Origin: Natrinema hispanicum
Lineage (GTDB): Archaea > Halobacteriota > Halobacteria > Halobacteriales > Natrialbaceae
Assembly (NCBI RefSeq): GCF_900111485.1
Contig: NZ_FOIC01000003.1
Span: 186,001-250,000, forward strand
DNA length: 64,000 nt
Direction of reading: 5' to 3'
Part shown: positions 53,148 to 61,540 of the stretch, one piece after another
Position numbering within the stretch: the stretch's first letter is position 1
How the letters are laid out: each line of letters opens with the position of its first letter
Notes under the pieces: generated by a model
The model's database searches: none
Seen by the model: only the letters and a program-made list of their open reading frames with translations
Told to the model about the DNA's origin: nothing
Position numbers and translations under genes: made by a program

Positions 53148-53975
53148 CTAGTCACTCGAGTCCCGAGCCAGCCCAGGGTAGTCGGCGACGATGCCGTCGA
53201 CACCGACCGCCGCGAGCGCGTCGAACTGCACCCAGTTCGTCGCTGTCCAGACGTTGACCGCACGCCCTTCCGCGTGGGCGACCTCGAGGACATCGATCTC
53301 CGGTTCACCGGCCGACACGCCAGCAGAGGCCGTTTCGGTCAGGTGCGTCCCGGCGATCGCGTTCCGCGGCGGGTGGATCGCCTCACAATCGTAGCGCCGT
53401 GCGATCTCGAGGCCGGCCTCGAGATCGTCCAACACGAGCGGTGCGACAGCATAGTCAGCGACCGCCCGCAGCGCTGCGATCGCGCCCTCACAGAACGATG
53501 AGAACAGTAGGTCGCCACCAAAGGTCGCACAGTCGGCGACGACGCGCTCGACGAACGGCTGCCACAGTTCGCGGCGCTGGTCGCGCTCGGCCGGCGAGAG
53601 CGACTCACCGACGCGCAGTTCCGTCGTCCCGGGATTCTTCAGTTCGACGTTGACGCCGACCGTTTCGGGGACGGCCGCGAGAAACTCGGCCAGCGTCGGC
53701 ACCGTCGCGTTGGTCCCCAGCACGTGGGTCTCCTGCAGGTCCTCGAGCGGTGTCTCCCAGACGAGTCCGGTAGCGTCCGTCAACGGCCGGCCGTCGCGGC
53801 TCCCATCGAGGCGCTCGTCGTGGATCACCACCGGGGTTTCGCAAGCGGCCGGCTGAACGTCGATCTCGAGCATCGCGGTCTCCTCGTGGGCGGCCGCTCG
53901 TGTGGCCGCTTCGACGGTGTTTTCGGGTGCGATGCCGGCGTAGCCACGGTGTGCGATGACGGCTGGGTGGGCCAT
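53148..53975 (-). CDS. glycerophosphodiester phosphodiesterase
   Basis: A 275-residue TIM-barrel enzyme that hydrolyses glycerophosphodiesters to glycerol-3-phosphate and an alcohol. The catalytic motif is IAHRGYAGIAPENT, with metal ligands in LEIDVQ and VVIHDERLDGS. No signal peptide is present, so it acts in the cytoplasm. A minus-strand CTATACCC at about 53996-54003 lies 27 bp before ATG 53975. Confidence 0.9.
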   Translation of the reverse strand: MAHPAVIAHRGYAGIAPENTVEAATRAAAHEETAMLEIDVQPAACETPVVIHDERLDGSRDGRPLTDATGLVWETPLEDLQETHVLGTNATVPTLAEFLAAVPETVGVNVELKNPGTTELRVGESLSPAERDQRRELWQPFVERVVADCATFGGDLLFSSFCEGAIAALRAVADYAVAPLVLDDLEAGLEIARRYDCEAIHPPRNAIAGTHLTETASAGVSAGEPEIDVLEVAHAEGRAVNVWTATNWVQFDALAAVGVDGIVADYPGLARDSSD

Positions 53976-54150
53976 AGGTGACCGTCGGCGGGCCGGGTAT
54001 AGTAGCCACTGAAAGTCAATGCACACCCGCTCGCGCGGCGGCTGTGCGCTCGGTGTGTGAATCGTTTCAGTTGTTACTATAATGGAACTCCCGCTCGGAC
54101 GTGGCGTGTTCCGGCCCGCCGTTGATCCCGGTTCCCCATGAACCGCCGCT

Positions 54151-54408
54151 ATGACCGACCCCACGCTCGCGACCGTCGAACGTGCACTCGATCGCGCTGC
54201 CGATCTCGAGACCGAGGATGCCGTCGCCGTGTTGCAAGCGGCTCGCGACGACGTGCGCACGCTCGCCGACGATTCCGAGGTCGACGAGGATCGCCGGCAG
54301 GAACTCGCAACGCGCCTCGACCAGCGGCTTCGGGAGGTGACCGAGCGCGACGCCTACGACAGCGGGCTCGGGGCAGCGATGAACCCTACCGAAGACGACG
54401 CGCCATAG
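54151..54408 (+). CDS. 85-residue acidic helical protein, unknown
   Basis: A short, probably all-helical protein (ATVERALDRAADLETEDAVA; QELATRLDQRLREVTERDA). It has a haloarchaeal amino-acid composition and sits 89 bp before the F420-dependent NADP reductase gene. No domain was recognised. Confidence 0.6.
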   Translation: MTDPTLATVERALDRAADLETEDAVAVLQAARDDVRTLADDSEVDEDRRQELATRLDQRLREVTERDAYDSGLGAAMNPTEDDAP

Positions 54409-54497
54409 GGGTGGTCGAGCGCAGCTGCCGCTCGAGAATCCGGCGAGATCGGCCGCCCTCCCGCCCTTTTATTCGCGTTCCGTCCCGAGAGATGGGT

Positions 54498-55166
54498 ATG
54501 CGAATTGCACTACTTGGCGGCACTGGTGATATCGGCGAAGGGCTCGCGTTGCGGTTCACGCGGGATACGAGCCACGAAATCCTCATCGGCTCGCGGGATC
54601 CCGAGAAGGCCCGCGACGCGGTCGCAGACTACGAGGCGGCACTCGAGGACCACACCGACTCGGTCGACATCAAGGGCTTCGTCAACGAGATGGCCGCCGA
54701 CCGCGCGGATGTCGTCGTGTGCAGCGTCCCGCCGTACCACGTCGGCGACACCGTCGATGCGGTCGCCGACAGCCTCGATTCTGACACCGTCCTCGTAACC
54801 CCCGCCGTCGGGATGAAAGGCGACGAAGACGGCCTCCACTACCACCCACCATCGGCCGGCAGCGTGACCGAACTCGTCGCCGAGCGGGCCCCCGACGAGG
54901 TGCCCGTCGTCGGCGCGTTCCACAACCTCGCGGCCGGCGCACTCGCAGACCTCGAGACAGAGCTTGATCTCGATACGCTCGTCGTCGCCGACGACGAGGC
55001 GGCCCGCGACACCGTCCTGAATCTCGCAGGGGAACTCGAGGGGCTACGCGCGCTCGCAGCCGGCCCGCTGGCCAACGCAGCAGAGGTCGAGAGCGTCACG
55101 CCGCTGGTCATCAACATCGCGAAGTACAACGACGACATGCACGACGTCGGCGTGAAGTGGGTCTAG
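54498..55166 (+). CDS. npdG: F420-dependent NADP reductase (NADPH:F420 oxidoreductase)
   Basis: A 222-residue Rossmann enzyme that moves hydride between coenzyme F420 and NADP. The NADP-binding motif is RIALLGGTGDIGEGLALRF, followed by LIGSRDPEKA. VTPAVGMKG and GAFHNLAAGALAD are family segments. ATG 54498 is preferred over 54492 because CTTTTATTC at about 54466-54473 lies about 28 bp upstream. Confidence 0.92.
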   Translation: MRIALLGGTGDIGEGLALRFTRDTSHEILIGSRDPEKARDAVADYEAALEDHTDSVDIKGFVNEMAADRADVVVCSVPPYHVGDTVDAVADSLDSDTVLVTPAVGMKGDEDGLHYHPPSAGSVTELVAERAPDEVPVVGAFHNLAAGALADLETELDLDTLVVADDEAARDTVLNLAGELEGLRALAAGPLANAAEVESVTPLVINIAKYNDDMHDVGVKWV

Positions 55167-55267
55167 ACGGCGGCTCTCGGCCGGTCGTCCCCCTCTGTGC
55201 AACGAACAACCCGTGACAGCGCGGCCGCTCGTCGGTCAATGAAACGAGAATAATCGCTGCTGGTCGT

Positions 55268-55537
55268 CTACGCGCCGGCGGATTCGAGGGCGTCCTCGAG
55301 GTCGTCACGCTGGGTGACACCGACGAAGCGCTCGACGATACCGTCGTCGTTTTCGATGACGAGCGTCGGGAGCGATCGGACCTGGTACTCGTTGGCGACG
55401 TCTTGTTGTTCGTCGACGTTTACTTTCTCGACTTCGAACTGGCCCTCCCAGTCTTCCTCGAGCTCCTCGAGGATCGGGTCCTGGGTCTTGCAGGGGCCAC
55501 ACCAGTCAGCGTAGAAGTCCTTGAGTGTGACGGTCAT
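55268..55537 (-). CDS. trxA: thioredoxin
   Basis: An 89-residue thioredoxin with the redox-active WCGPC (Cys13, Cys16) and the cis-proline region VRSLPTLVI. It is shorter than the 105-residue standard because the first strand is missing or very short. ACCCTTATGCG at about 55562-55572 lies about 28 bp upstream of ATG 55537. Confidence 0.9.
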   Translation of the reverse strand: MTVTLKDFYADWCGPCKTQDPILEELEEDWEGQFEVEKVNVDEQQDVANEYQVRSLPTLVIENDDGIVERFVGVTQRDDLEDALESAGA

Positions 55538-55654
55538 GCGGTCAGCTCTAGTTCCCACGCGCTGCGCATAAGGGTTTCCCACTGCCATCGCAGCCCATTC
55601 TCTCGACGGACGGTCGGTCGAAAGGTTTAGTTCCGGGGGCCCATAGGAACGGAT

Positions 55655-55816
55655 ATGGACAAAGGACAGAACACCGGTGGGCTGATGTCCAGTGCCGGAC
55701 TCGTCCGGTACTTCGACTCCGAGGACTCGAACGCTATCCGTATCGACCCCAAGACGGTCATCGCGTTCGGCGTCATGCTGGGCGTGCTCGTCCAGCTGCT
55801 GACGTTCATCTCGTAA
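55655..55816 (+). CDS. secG: preprotein translocase Sec61-beta subunit (SecG)
   Basis: A 53-residue protein of the archaeal Sec61-beta type: a short hydrophilic N-terminus with [16 protein letters not shown] and a single C-terminal helix ([19 protein letters not shown]). It is the small subunit of the SecYE-beta channel. AAGGTTTAGTTCC at about 55622-55634 lies about 27 bp before the ATG, so it is leaderless and transcribed alone. Confidence 0.92.
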   Translation: MDKGQNTGGLMSSAGLVRYFDSEDSNAIRIDPKTVIAFGVMLGVLVQLLTFIS

Positions 55817-55886
55817 CTCACCCTTTCTCGACTCGTTCTCTTCCAGCAGTCCCTCCCAGAGCGTGCTTTATCATCCGAACCGCTGT

Positions 55887-56915
55887 TTATCGCTGTGAGT
55901 CACGGAGAATGAGCGGCTCGATTGCGAGCGTGCGCTTTGCGACCGTGACGATTCGGAGCACATAGGCCGTAAACAGCAGAAACGGGACGAGTGTGATCGT
56001 AAACGCCAGTCCGATCGCCAACGTCATGTTGGCGACGCCGAGTGTCTGTCCGGGGAACGTGCCCGCATCGACGACGGTGAGCATGATGCCGGCGATGACC
56101 AGCGCCGGCACCGCCGCATAGAGGATCATCTGCGAGAGCGAGACGAGCGCCCACTCGAAGTACAGGGTCTTGACGTGTTCCCGCGCCGGGCCGAACAGGC
56201 TCAACGCCGTCTTCAGCTCGTCTAACAGCGCCAGTTCGTCCTCAGAGAGGTCGTCCTCGTGCTCGTTTGCGATCCGTTCGACCTGAAAGATCTTCCAGCC
56301 GTAGTTGTAGTTGAGCGCGGCGAATAGGACGTCGAAGGTCCCGAACGACGCACCATCGAGCTGGTCGCGGACGGTTTCGGAGTTCCCGACGAGACTATCG
56401 GTGAACTCGTCGACGTCTTCTTGGAGCCCGTCTGCGTCGTTTTCGGAGACCTGCTCGCGAAGGTCTTCGGCTCGCTGCTGCGCTACGCCGACGATTTCCC
56501 GAAGAAACGTCGATGGATCGGCCGGACTGGGCGATCCAATCAGCTCCTCGGTGAAGTCTCGGAAATCCATCGAGTTCTCCATTCGGTCGCGCTGATCGCC
56601 AAGCGGCCCGTTCTCCTGGGACAGGACCAGCTGACCGATCGTGACAACGAGCGTGGTTCCGGTGATGATAGCCGAGAGCATCGTCGAGAACATCGTTTCG
56701 ATCGTGTCGCCGGTCTGCAACTGTGGCGTCAGCGGCTTCGGGAGCAGGGTAACGGCCGCGACGAAGCCGACGAAGACGACCAGCGTTAGGACGGCGGTTA
56801 CGTGAAGGCGGTTCGCGCCGAGGAGCAGCCAGATCTTGAGGTGGCTCTCGCCGGCACGCTCGCGCATCGTGTTTGCCGTCCCGATGTCAGAGGAGGTATC
56901 GCTGCGATCACTCAC
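55887..56915 (-). CDS. four-helix membrane protein with soluble middle region, unknown
   Basis: A 342-residue protein: two N-terminal helices (about 38-58 and 80-100), a hydrophilic helical middle section (about 105-235) and two C-terminal helices (about 255-280 and 295-320). No family recognised. It starts 6 bp after the stop of the DUF4177 gene, so they share an operon. Confidence 0.7.
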   Translation of the reverse strand: MSDRSDTSSDIGTANTMRERAGESHLKIWLLLGANRLHVTAVLTLVVFVGFVAAVTLLPKPLTPQLQTGDTIETMFSTMLSAIITGTTLVVTIGQLVLSQENGPLGDQRDRMENSMDFRDFTEELIGSPSPADPSTFLREIVGVAQQRAEDLREQVSENDADGLQEDVDEFTDSLVGNSETVRDQLDGASFGTFDVLFAALNYNYGWKIFQVERIANEHEDDLSEDELALLDELKTALSLFGPAREHVKTLYFEWALVSLSQMILYAAVPALVIAGIMLTVVDAGTFPGQTLGVANMTLAIGLAFTITLVPFLLFTAYVLRIVTVAKRTLAIEPLILRDSQR

Positions 56916-56921
56916 GTCAGG

Positions 56922-57137
56922 TCACTCCTCGGTGGCACTGCCGGTGACCCCGGCCGGGCGCTTGAAGACGAGGAACTTGGTCCCGCCATTCGTGTAATCG
57001 ATCGTCTCGACGAGTTCCCAGCCGTCATCACCGTACGCGTTCAGTTCATCCTGCGGGTCTTCGGCTTCTTTTTTCGTTTCGTCACGGGGTGGTCTAAGCG
57101 TCTTGTACTCCCATCGGCGCATGTCGGAGTGACTCAT
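56922..57137 (-). CDS. DUF4177 small protein
   Basis: A 71-residue protein with the DUF4177 pattern: RWEYKTLRPPRDE, then AYGDDGWELVETI and KFLVFKRP. The start is either ATG 57137 (used) or ATG 57122; the family begins close to WEYK, so the shorter form is possible. It precedes the membrane-protein gene by 6 bp. Function unknown. Confidence 0.75.
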   Translation of the reverse strand: MSHSDMRRWEYKTLRPPRDETKKEAEDPQDELNAYGDDGWELVETIDYTNGGTKFLVFKRPAGVTGSATEE

Positions 57138-57314
57138 CACTGCTTTCCCAGACGTGGTCAACGCCAGTAAGACTGGGGCAAGACATATCCCGACCGAGCT
57201 GTTCACAGCACTGTACTGACACCAGCCAGCGCCGCCGGACATCGACTTCAGTCATCGTTCGCCACGGGAGCCCGTGACGCGACCTTTTTGAACACGCCAT
57301 CCATACCCGCGGCC

Positions 57315-57932
57315 ATGTCCCTAACTGCTGGCGTCGTCGCGGTCCAGGGCGACGTCGAAGAACACGCCGCCGCCATCGAACGCGCCGCCACAGCCCACGG
57401 CCGCGAGGTTACCGTCCACGAGATCCGCGACGCGGGGATCGTCCCCGACTGCGACCTGCTAGCGATGCCCGGCGGGGAATCGACGACCATCTCCCGGTTG
57501 CTCCACAGCGATGGCATCGCCCCCGAAATCGAAGCGCACGTCGCTGCCGGCAAACCACTGCTCGCGACCTGTGCCGGCCTCATCGTCGCCTCGAGCGACG
57601 CCGCCGATAACCGAGTCGACGAACTGGGACTACTCGACGTCACAGTCGAGCGCAACGCCTTCGGCCGCCAGAAAGACAGCTTCGAAGCGCCACTTGAGGT
57701 TGCGGGCCTCGACGAGCCGTATCCGGCAGTGTTCATCCGCGCGCCGGCAATCGACTCGGTTGGCGACGCCGAGGTACTCGCGACGTGGGACGATCGGCCG
57801 GTCGCAGTCCGAGACGGCCCCGTCGTCGGCACCGCGTTCCATCCCGAACTGACGCCTGATAGCCGGATTCACGGACTGGCCTTTTTCGAAAACGAGGCCG
57901 CAGCGGTGCCGGGTCTCGAGGAGTCCGCATAG
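57315..57932 (+). CDS. pdxT: pyridoxal 5'-phosphate synthase glutaminase subunit
   Basis: A 205-residue class-I glutaminase that supplies ammonia to PdxS for PLP synthesis. The nucleophile is Cys86 in ATCAGL, GGEST is at 53-57, and the His-Glu pair is in TAFHPELTPD. ATG 57315 is chosen because CCTTTTTGA at about 57281-57289 lies about 29 bp upstream. PdxS is not in the window. Confidence 0.93.
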   Translation: MSLTAGVVAVQGDVEEHAAAIERAATAHGREVTVHEIRDAGIVPDCDLLAMPGGESTTISRLLHSDGIAPEIEAHVAAGKPLLATCAGLIVASSDAADNRVDELGLLDVTVERNAFGRQKDSFEAPLEVAGLDEPYPAVFIRAPAIDSVGDAEVLATWDDRPVAVRDGPVVGTAFHPELTPDSRIHGLAFFENEAAAVPGLEESA

Positions 57933-58050
57933 GACGACTGATCGCACGAAATCGTTCCCGAGCGGTGCGCTCTTCGTGGCCCGACACAGCTGCGTGTGGG
58001 ATACTCGTTCTGTGTGGTACCCCTATATCGCGTGCATCGCAACTGATCGC

Positions 58051-58887
58051 TCAGAGGAGGTTCAGCAATGGCGCGAACAGCCCTGCATTGAACGTATCCT
58101 CAGCACGGTACCCGCTGATGTTGGCGTTGTAATCGTGATATGAGGGAACAGCGTCACGGTTCATACACCGAACCATCATGTGGTCCGTCCCGGGACCCAG
58201 AACGCGATACTCGTCCGGTGGGGTCACACCACGAGCGAGGTAGCTATCCCGGATCTGACAACGGAGGTGATAAACCAGGAATTCTCGGAACTGATCCCTG
58301 TCAATGTCGATGACGACGTGCTCGAGGCGCGTATCTGGTTTTCGGTCTGGATAGGGGTCATCGCCACGGACGAGGCGATCGTCGTTGACAGCAGCGTAGT
58401 ACATCACGTGGACGTCGGACGTGGCGTCGATGTCGCTCCCGTCGTCAGTAAGGTAGACATCGAGTTTGTGCTCACGGTACTCGTTCATCGCCGCACCGGG
58501 CGGGACGGGATCTGGACGTGGCTGCGCAATAGTCGCATCGTACGCGCCAGCCAGTTGCCGATAGTAGTGATCGAAATAGCGATTCAGGTCGTCCTCGGAA
58601 AGATCCGTGACGGCATCTTTGACCCGCTCGATCCGGTCACTTCGGAGGTACCAGGGGGCCGTGTCGTACTCGGTGTTTTGAGCGACGTACCACTTGGCGT
58701 AATCCCGCGCTTGATCGACCATCTCGTTGCCATCGCTCGTTCGCTTGTCCGGGTCGTCTGGGTAGCCGTCCTGTTCATGATATTTGATTTCACCATTGAA
58801 CACCATTTCGATTAGGTGTTCAGCATCATTATTGTCAATTATGCTGAGTCCGATTCTCGTAGATTCACCAGTTATGATTGCGTCCAT
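58051..58887 (-). CDS. eCIS-module partner protein, copy A
   Basis: A 278-residue soluble acidic protein of unknown function, paralogous to the gene at 60579. The first 75 residues are alike in both (MDAIITGES, IGLS, DNND, HLIEM, IKYHEQDGYPD), and a second conserved block lies near the C-terminus (EFLVYHLRCQIRDSYLARGV). The middle differs. The ATG lies one base after the stop of the DUF4157 gene, so the two are translated together. It could be a chaperone, adaptor, immunity protein or second effector; nothing decides. Confidence 0.8.
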   Translation of the reverse strand: MDAIITGESTRIGLSIIDNNDAEHLIEMVFNGEIKYHEQDGYPDDPDKRTSDGNEMVDQARDYAKWYVAQNTEYDTAPWYLRSDRIERVKDAVTDLSEDDLNRYFDHYYRQLAGAYDATIAQPRPDPVPPGAAMNEYREHKLDVYLTDDGSDIDATSDVHVMYYAAVNDDRLVRGDDPYPDRKPDTRLEHVVIDIDRDQFREFLVYHLRCQIRDSYLARGVTPPDEYRVLGPGTDHMMVRCMNRDAVPSYHDYNANISGYRAEDTFNAGLFAPLLNLL

Positions 58888-58888
58888 A

Positions 58889-60073
58889 CTAATCACGCCT
58901 GCTCTTGGCATCTCCAGTCGAATCGCCCAATCCAGTTTCCTGTACCTTATCAAGAGAGGATTCGGACTTGAGTCCGAGAGCCTCGAGCACTTGCTTTCGA
59001 TTGTTGTAAATTGCCTGCAGGGCAGCACCCGAGAGCGATCCCATGATTTGACCGAAGGGCAGCCCCGACTTCTTCCCGGCTTCGGTCATCCCGATCTTGA
59101 GTGCTTCCCCGGTTCCGGCGTCGCTCATCTTCTGGAAAATGTTCCCCTCGAGTGTGGCTGACAGTTCGTCGACTTTGGCCTGCAGTTGCTTTTGATTCTC
59201 CGCCAGCGCGGAGAGACGCTCGTCGACGCCGGACTGCTCGTCGATATCGTTGAGCGACAGACTGGCTTCGTCAGTTTTTCCGAACAATCGATCTTTCAGT
59301 GATGATGCCCGATTCTTGATCGAGCGCTGGATGTGAACATCCGTTTTACCGAGACGCTGAATGCCCAACTCACCGCCTCGAATCACTTGCTGAGCAGTTT
59401 CCTCGGCTTCCCGCTCTAACTGTGGATCAGGATCGATCTCGAGGCCTAAGTCCTCTTGCGGCAGCATCGAGACCGCACCACCGGTCTGCTGGCGAACGTG
59501 GGCCAACTCGTGTGCAAGCACGTGCTGACCCTCCGGTGATTCGGGGTCGTACTCGCCGCTGTTGAACGCGACGTGATTCCCGACCGTGAACGCCCGCGCG
59601 TTGATCTGCTCGCAAGCCTGTGCCGCCTTCGGCCCGGTGTGAATCCGGACATCACCGAGCGAGTCACCCATCTGACCCTCCATTGCACGCTGGATCGACG
59701 GGTCCAACGACCGGCCGGGCGAGGAAATCACGTCCCGAACCGAGTCGGGAACCTGTGTCTCACCGGCTGGGCCCGTGTCCCGTGTCGCCGCGGTTCGCTG
59801 GAGCGACGTTGGCGCACCACGATGCCAGTGCTTGTCGGAAGACGGATCATTCGGTGTCCGCTCGGTGGCTGATTCGGTCCGCGCTCTCACCCGCTCGAGG
59901 CGTTCGGCGGCACCGAGTCCGCCGATCGAGTGGGGCATTTCTCCACCGGTTGCTGATGTGTCGCTCGTCCGCTGGACTGTGGCGTCTGCGGGATGCGACT
60001 GTCTGATCGAAAGCGGCGTCGACGACGTCGACTCGTCGGACGACCGCTGCGATCGCTGAGCATATCGTCCCAT
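58889..60073 (-). CDS. eCIS-core (DUF4157) protein, copy A
   Basis: A 394-residue protein. Residues 1-120 are low-complexity and Ser/Arg-rich. The DUF4157/eCIS-core domain (about 120-200) includes FTVGNHVAFNSGEYD and the zinc-protease-like HELAH at 188-192. The part after residue 250 has a coiled coil (LAENQKQLQAKVDELSA) and a hydrophobic stretch (PFGQIMGSLSGAALQAIY), then the tail GDSTGDAKSRRD. DUF4157 proteins are cargo or structural parts of extracellular contractile injection systems. Residues 1-250 and the tail match copy C at 61541. Confidence 0.9.
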   Translation of the reverse strand: MGRYAQRSQRSSDESTSSTPLSIRQSHPADATVQRTSDTSATGGEMPHSIGGLGAAERLERVRARTESATERTPNDPSSDKHWHRGAPTSLQRTAATRDTGPAGETQVPDSVRDVISSPGRSLDPSIQRAMEGQMGDSLGDVRIHTGPKAAQACEQINARAFTVGNHVAFNSGEYDPESPEGQHVLAHELAHVRQQTGGAVSMLPQEDLGLEIDPDPQLEREAEETAQQVIRGGELGIQRLGKTDVHIQRSIKNRASSLKDRLFGKTDEASLSLNDIDEQSGVDERLSALAENQKQLQAKVDELSATLEGNIFQKMSDAGTGEALKIGMTEAGKKSGLPFGQIMGSLSGAALQAIYNNRKQVLEALGLKSESSLDKVQETGLGDSTGDAKSRRD

Positions 60074-60080
60074 CGCTGTG

Positions 60081-60118
60081 ATATCCCCTCATTTTAGTTC
60101 CAAAGTATTAGTATTTAC
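60081..60118 (-). promoter_or_regulatory. promoter of DUF4157 copy A, duplicated
   Basis: Read on the minus strand, TAAATACTAATACTT and TAAAATGAG are shared with the promoter of copy C (62775-62812), at the same distances from ATG. The conservation suggests common control. Confidence 0.6.
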
Positions 60119-60129
60119 TGTTATTCTAT

Positions 60130-60199
60130 ATCTAAATTTTAATCCTCGAGTGTTGTGTTGGTTACGTATCGATCGAATGGCGAGACCACACGAGCGCAT
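60130..60199 (+). pseudogene. relic of the 5' region of the eCIS ATPase gene
   Basis: This segment repeats the leader and first codons of the ATPase gene at 62871. TATCGATCGAATGGC and GAGACCACACGAGCGCAT both recur, but four bases (CTAC) after ATGGC are missing, so the copy is frameshifted after codon 2 and similarity stops at 60199. It shows that a block including the divergent promoter was duplicated. Confidence 0.85.
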
Positions 60200-60269
60200 A
60201 GGTGCTGATTCGTGGGATCACAGGCAACTACGATAGCAGTGTCTCCGCTTCGGGTTTGTGATATTCCAT

Positions 60270-60380
60270 TTACATATCGGGGATTTTGTATGCAGCGATG
60301 GATTCGAGGCGGCCGTTGCCGAGGACACACTTGAGGTCGTGATCAAGATATTCGCAGAAGGCCTCGCGCGAACGCGGATC
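60270..60380 (-). pseudogene. relic of an eCIS partner gene (module B)
   Basis: On the minus strand this fragment can be read as DPRSREAFCEYLDHDLKC, which aligns with the conserved DLQSPEDFQEYLAFNLKC block of the partner at 60579. It ends at a TAA. No start or N-terminal part remains. It lies directly after the module B DUF4157 relic, as in the intact modules. Confidence 0.8.
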
Positions 60381-60383
60381 AAT

Positions 60384-60522
60384 CTTTCCCGGCTTGGGTC
60401 ATCCCCATCTTGAGGGCTTCCCCGGTTCCGGCGTCGCTCATCTTCTGGAAAACGTTCCCCTCGAGGTTTGATCGACAGTTCATTGACCTTGGCTTGCAGT
60501 TAGTCCTGATTCGCTACCAGCG
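60384..60522 (-). pseudogene. relic of a DUF4157 gene C-terminal part (module B)
   Basis: About 139 bp closely match copy A (59076-59207), including CCAGAAGATGAGCGACGCCG. The relic has an in-frame stop (CAA to TAA) and a one-base insertion. Its upstream part is lost and the downstream end joins directly to the partner relic, indicating deletion after duplication. Confidence 0.88.
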
Positions 60523-60578
60523 TGTGAGAACACCACAGTGATGAATCAACGATTCCGGCAGATATCCACACAAGACCG

Positions 60579-61535
60579 TTACTTCAGCAGTGCCTCGTTC
60601 TTTGGATCGTGGTATTTCGGATAGAACTCGACCTTGTTGTACCGTTCAGTGGCTTCGTAGCGTCCGTATCCGAGGACCTGAAACGCTCCGGGTGGCTGGA
60701 CGCCCATTCGGACGAAGCAATCGCGGATCTGGCACTTGAGATTAAATGCGAGATATTCTTGGAAGTCTTCAGGCGATTGTAGATCGATTGGCACGAGTTC
60801 GAAGCGCGCGTCTGGCTCACGGTCCAGTGGCTGTGTTGCCTCAGTCACATGCTCGCGGCCGCGACTGTCGAGATACGCCATGTGCAACGTTGAAACCGAG
60901 TCGATGTACGCTGCTTCGGAGACGTCAGCGTCGTTTTCGGCAACGAGATCGCCAAGTGCGTCACCGAACTCTTCCCAGGCAGTCCGCTCGTTAGTATCGA
61001 GGTCCGTAACTGACTGTTCGTGGGCGTCCGGTTCGTCAAGATCGATCCCATACTCACTCGCAAGAGAGATAGCCTCCTCAGCGACCTCGGTTTCAGTCGG
61101 GTCAACGCCGAGATATATGTCTTTCCGGTAAAGAACAGACTCCTCGCCAACTCCAGATGGAATATCCACGATGCGCTCGGTGTCGATGTGGTGACTCGCC
61201 ATCTGCTGGTAGAGATCTCCGAACAGGTCCATGCACTTCTCGGTGGACATCGACTCGATGGCCTGCCGGACGAGGTTCAGCCGTTCCGGATGGATCAACG
61301 GTGGAACCGTGTCGTAACCCCTCTCTGCGAAGACGTAGTATTGGGCAAACTTCCGTGTCTGACTAACGTGTTCGTTACCTTCCGGCGTCCGCTTGGCTGC
61401 CTTATCGGGATAGCCATCTTGTTCGTGATACTTGATATCTCCGGATTCATCCATCTCAATTAGGTGCTCAACGTCATTGTTATCGAAGACGCTGAGGCCG
61501 ATTCTCTCGGATTCTCCAGTGATGATTGCATCCAT
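60579..61535 (-). CDS. eCIS-module partner protein, copy C
   Basis: A 318-residue paralogue of the 58051 protein, with the same N-terminal block (MDAIITGESERIGLS, IKYHEQDGYPD) and the C-terminal block EYLAFNLKCQIRDCFVRMGV, but a longer, different centre. ATG 61535 (5 bp after the DUF4157 stop) matches the start of copy A; ATG 61544 would overlap that stop. Function unknown; strict pairing with DUF4157 genes in each module implies a joint role. Confidence 0.8.
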   Translation of the reverse strand: MDAIITGESERIGLSVFDNNDVEHLIEMDESGDIKYHEQDGYPDKAAKRTPEGNEHVSQTRKFAQYYVFAERGYDTVPPLIHPERLNLVRQAIESMSTEKCMDLFGDLYQQMASHHIDTERIVDIPSGVGEESVLYRKDIYLGVDPTETEVAEEAISLASEYGIDLDEPDAHEQSVTDLDTNERTAWEEFGDALGDLVAENDADVSEAAYIDSVSTLHMAYLDSRGREHVTEATQPLDREPDARFELVPIDLQSPEDFQEYLAFNLKCQIRDCFVRMGVQPPGAFQVLGYGRYEATERYNKVEFYPKYHDPKNEALLK

Positions 61536-61540
61536 ACGTA

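Noticed and set aside
54138-54497. N-terminal extension of the F420-dependent NADP reductase
   Set aside because: The upstream part is Arg-rich, overlaps the 85-residue gene in another frame, and the NADP-binding motif begins at the accepted start.
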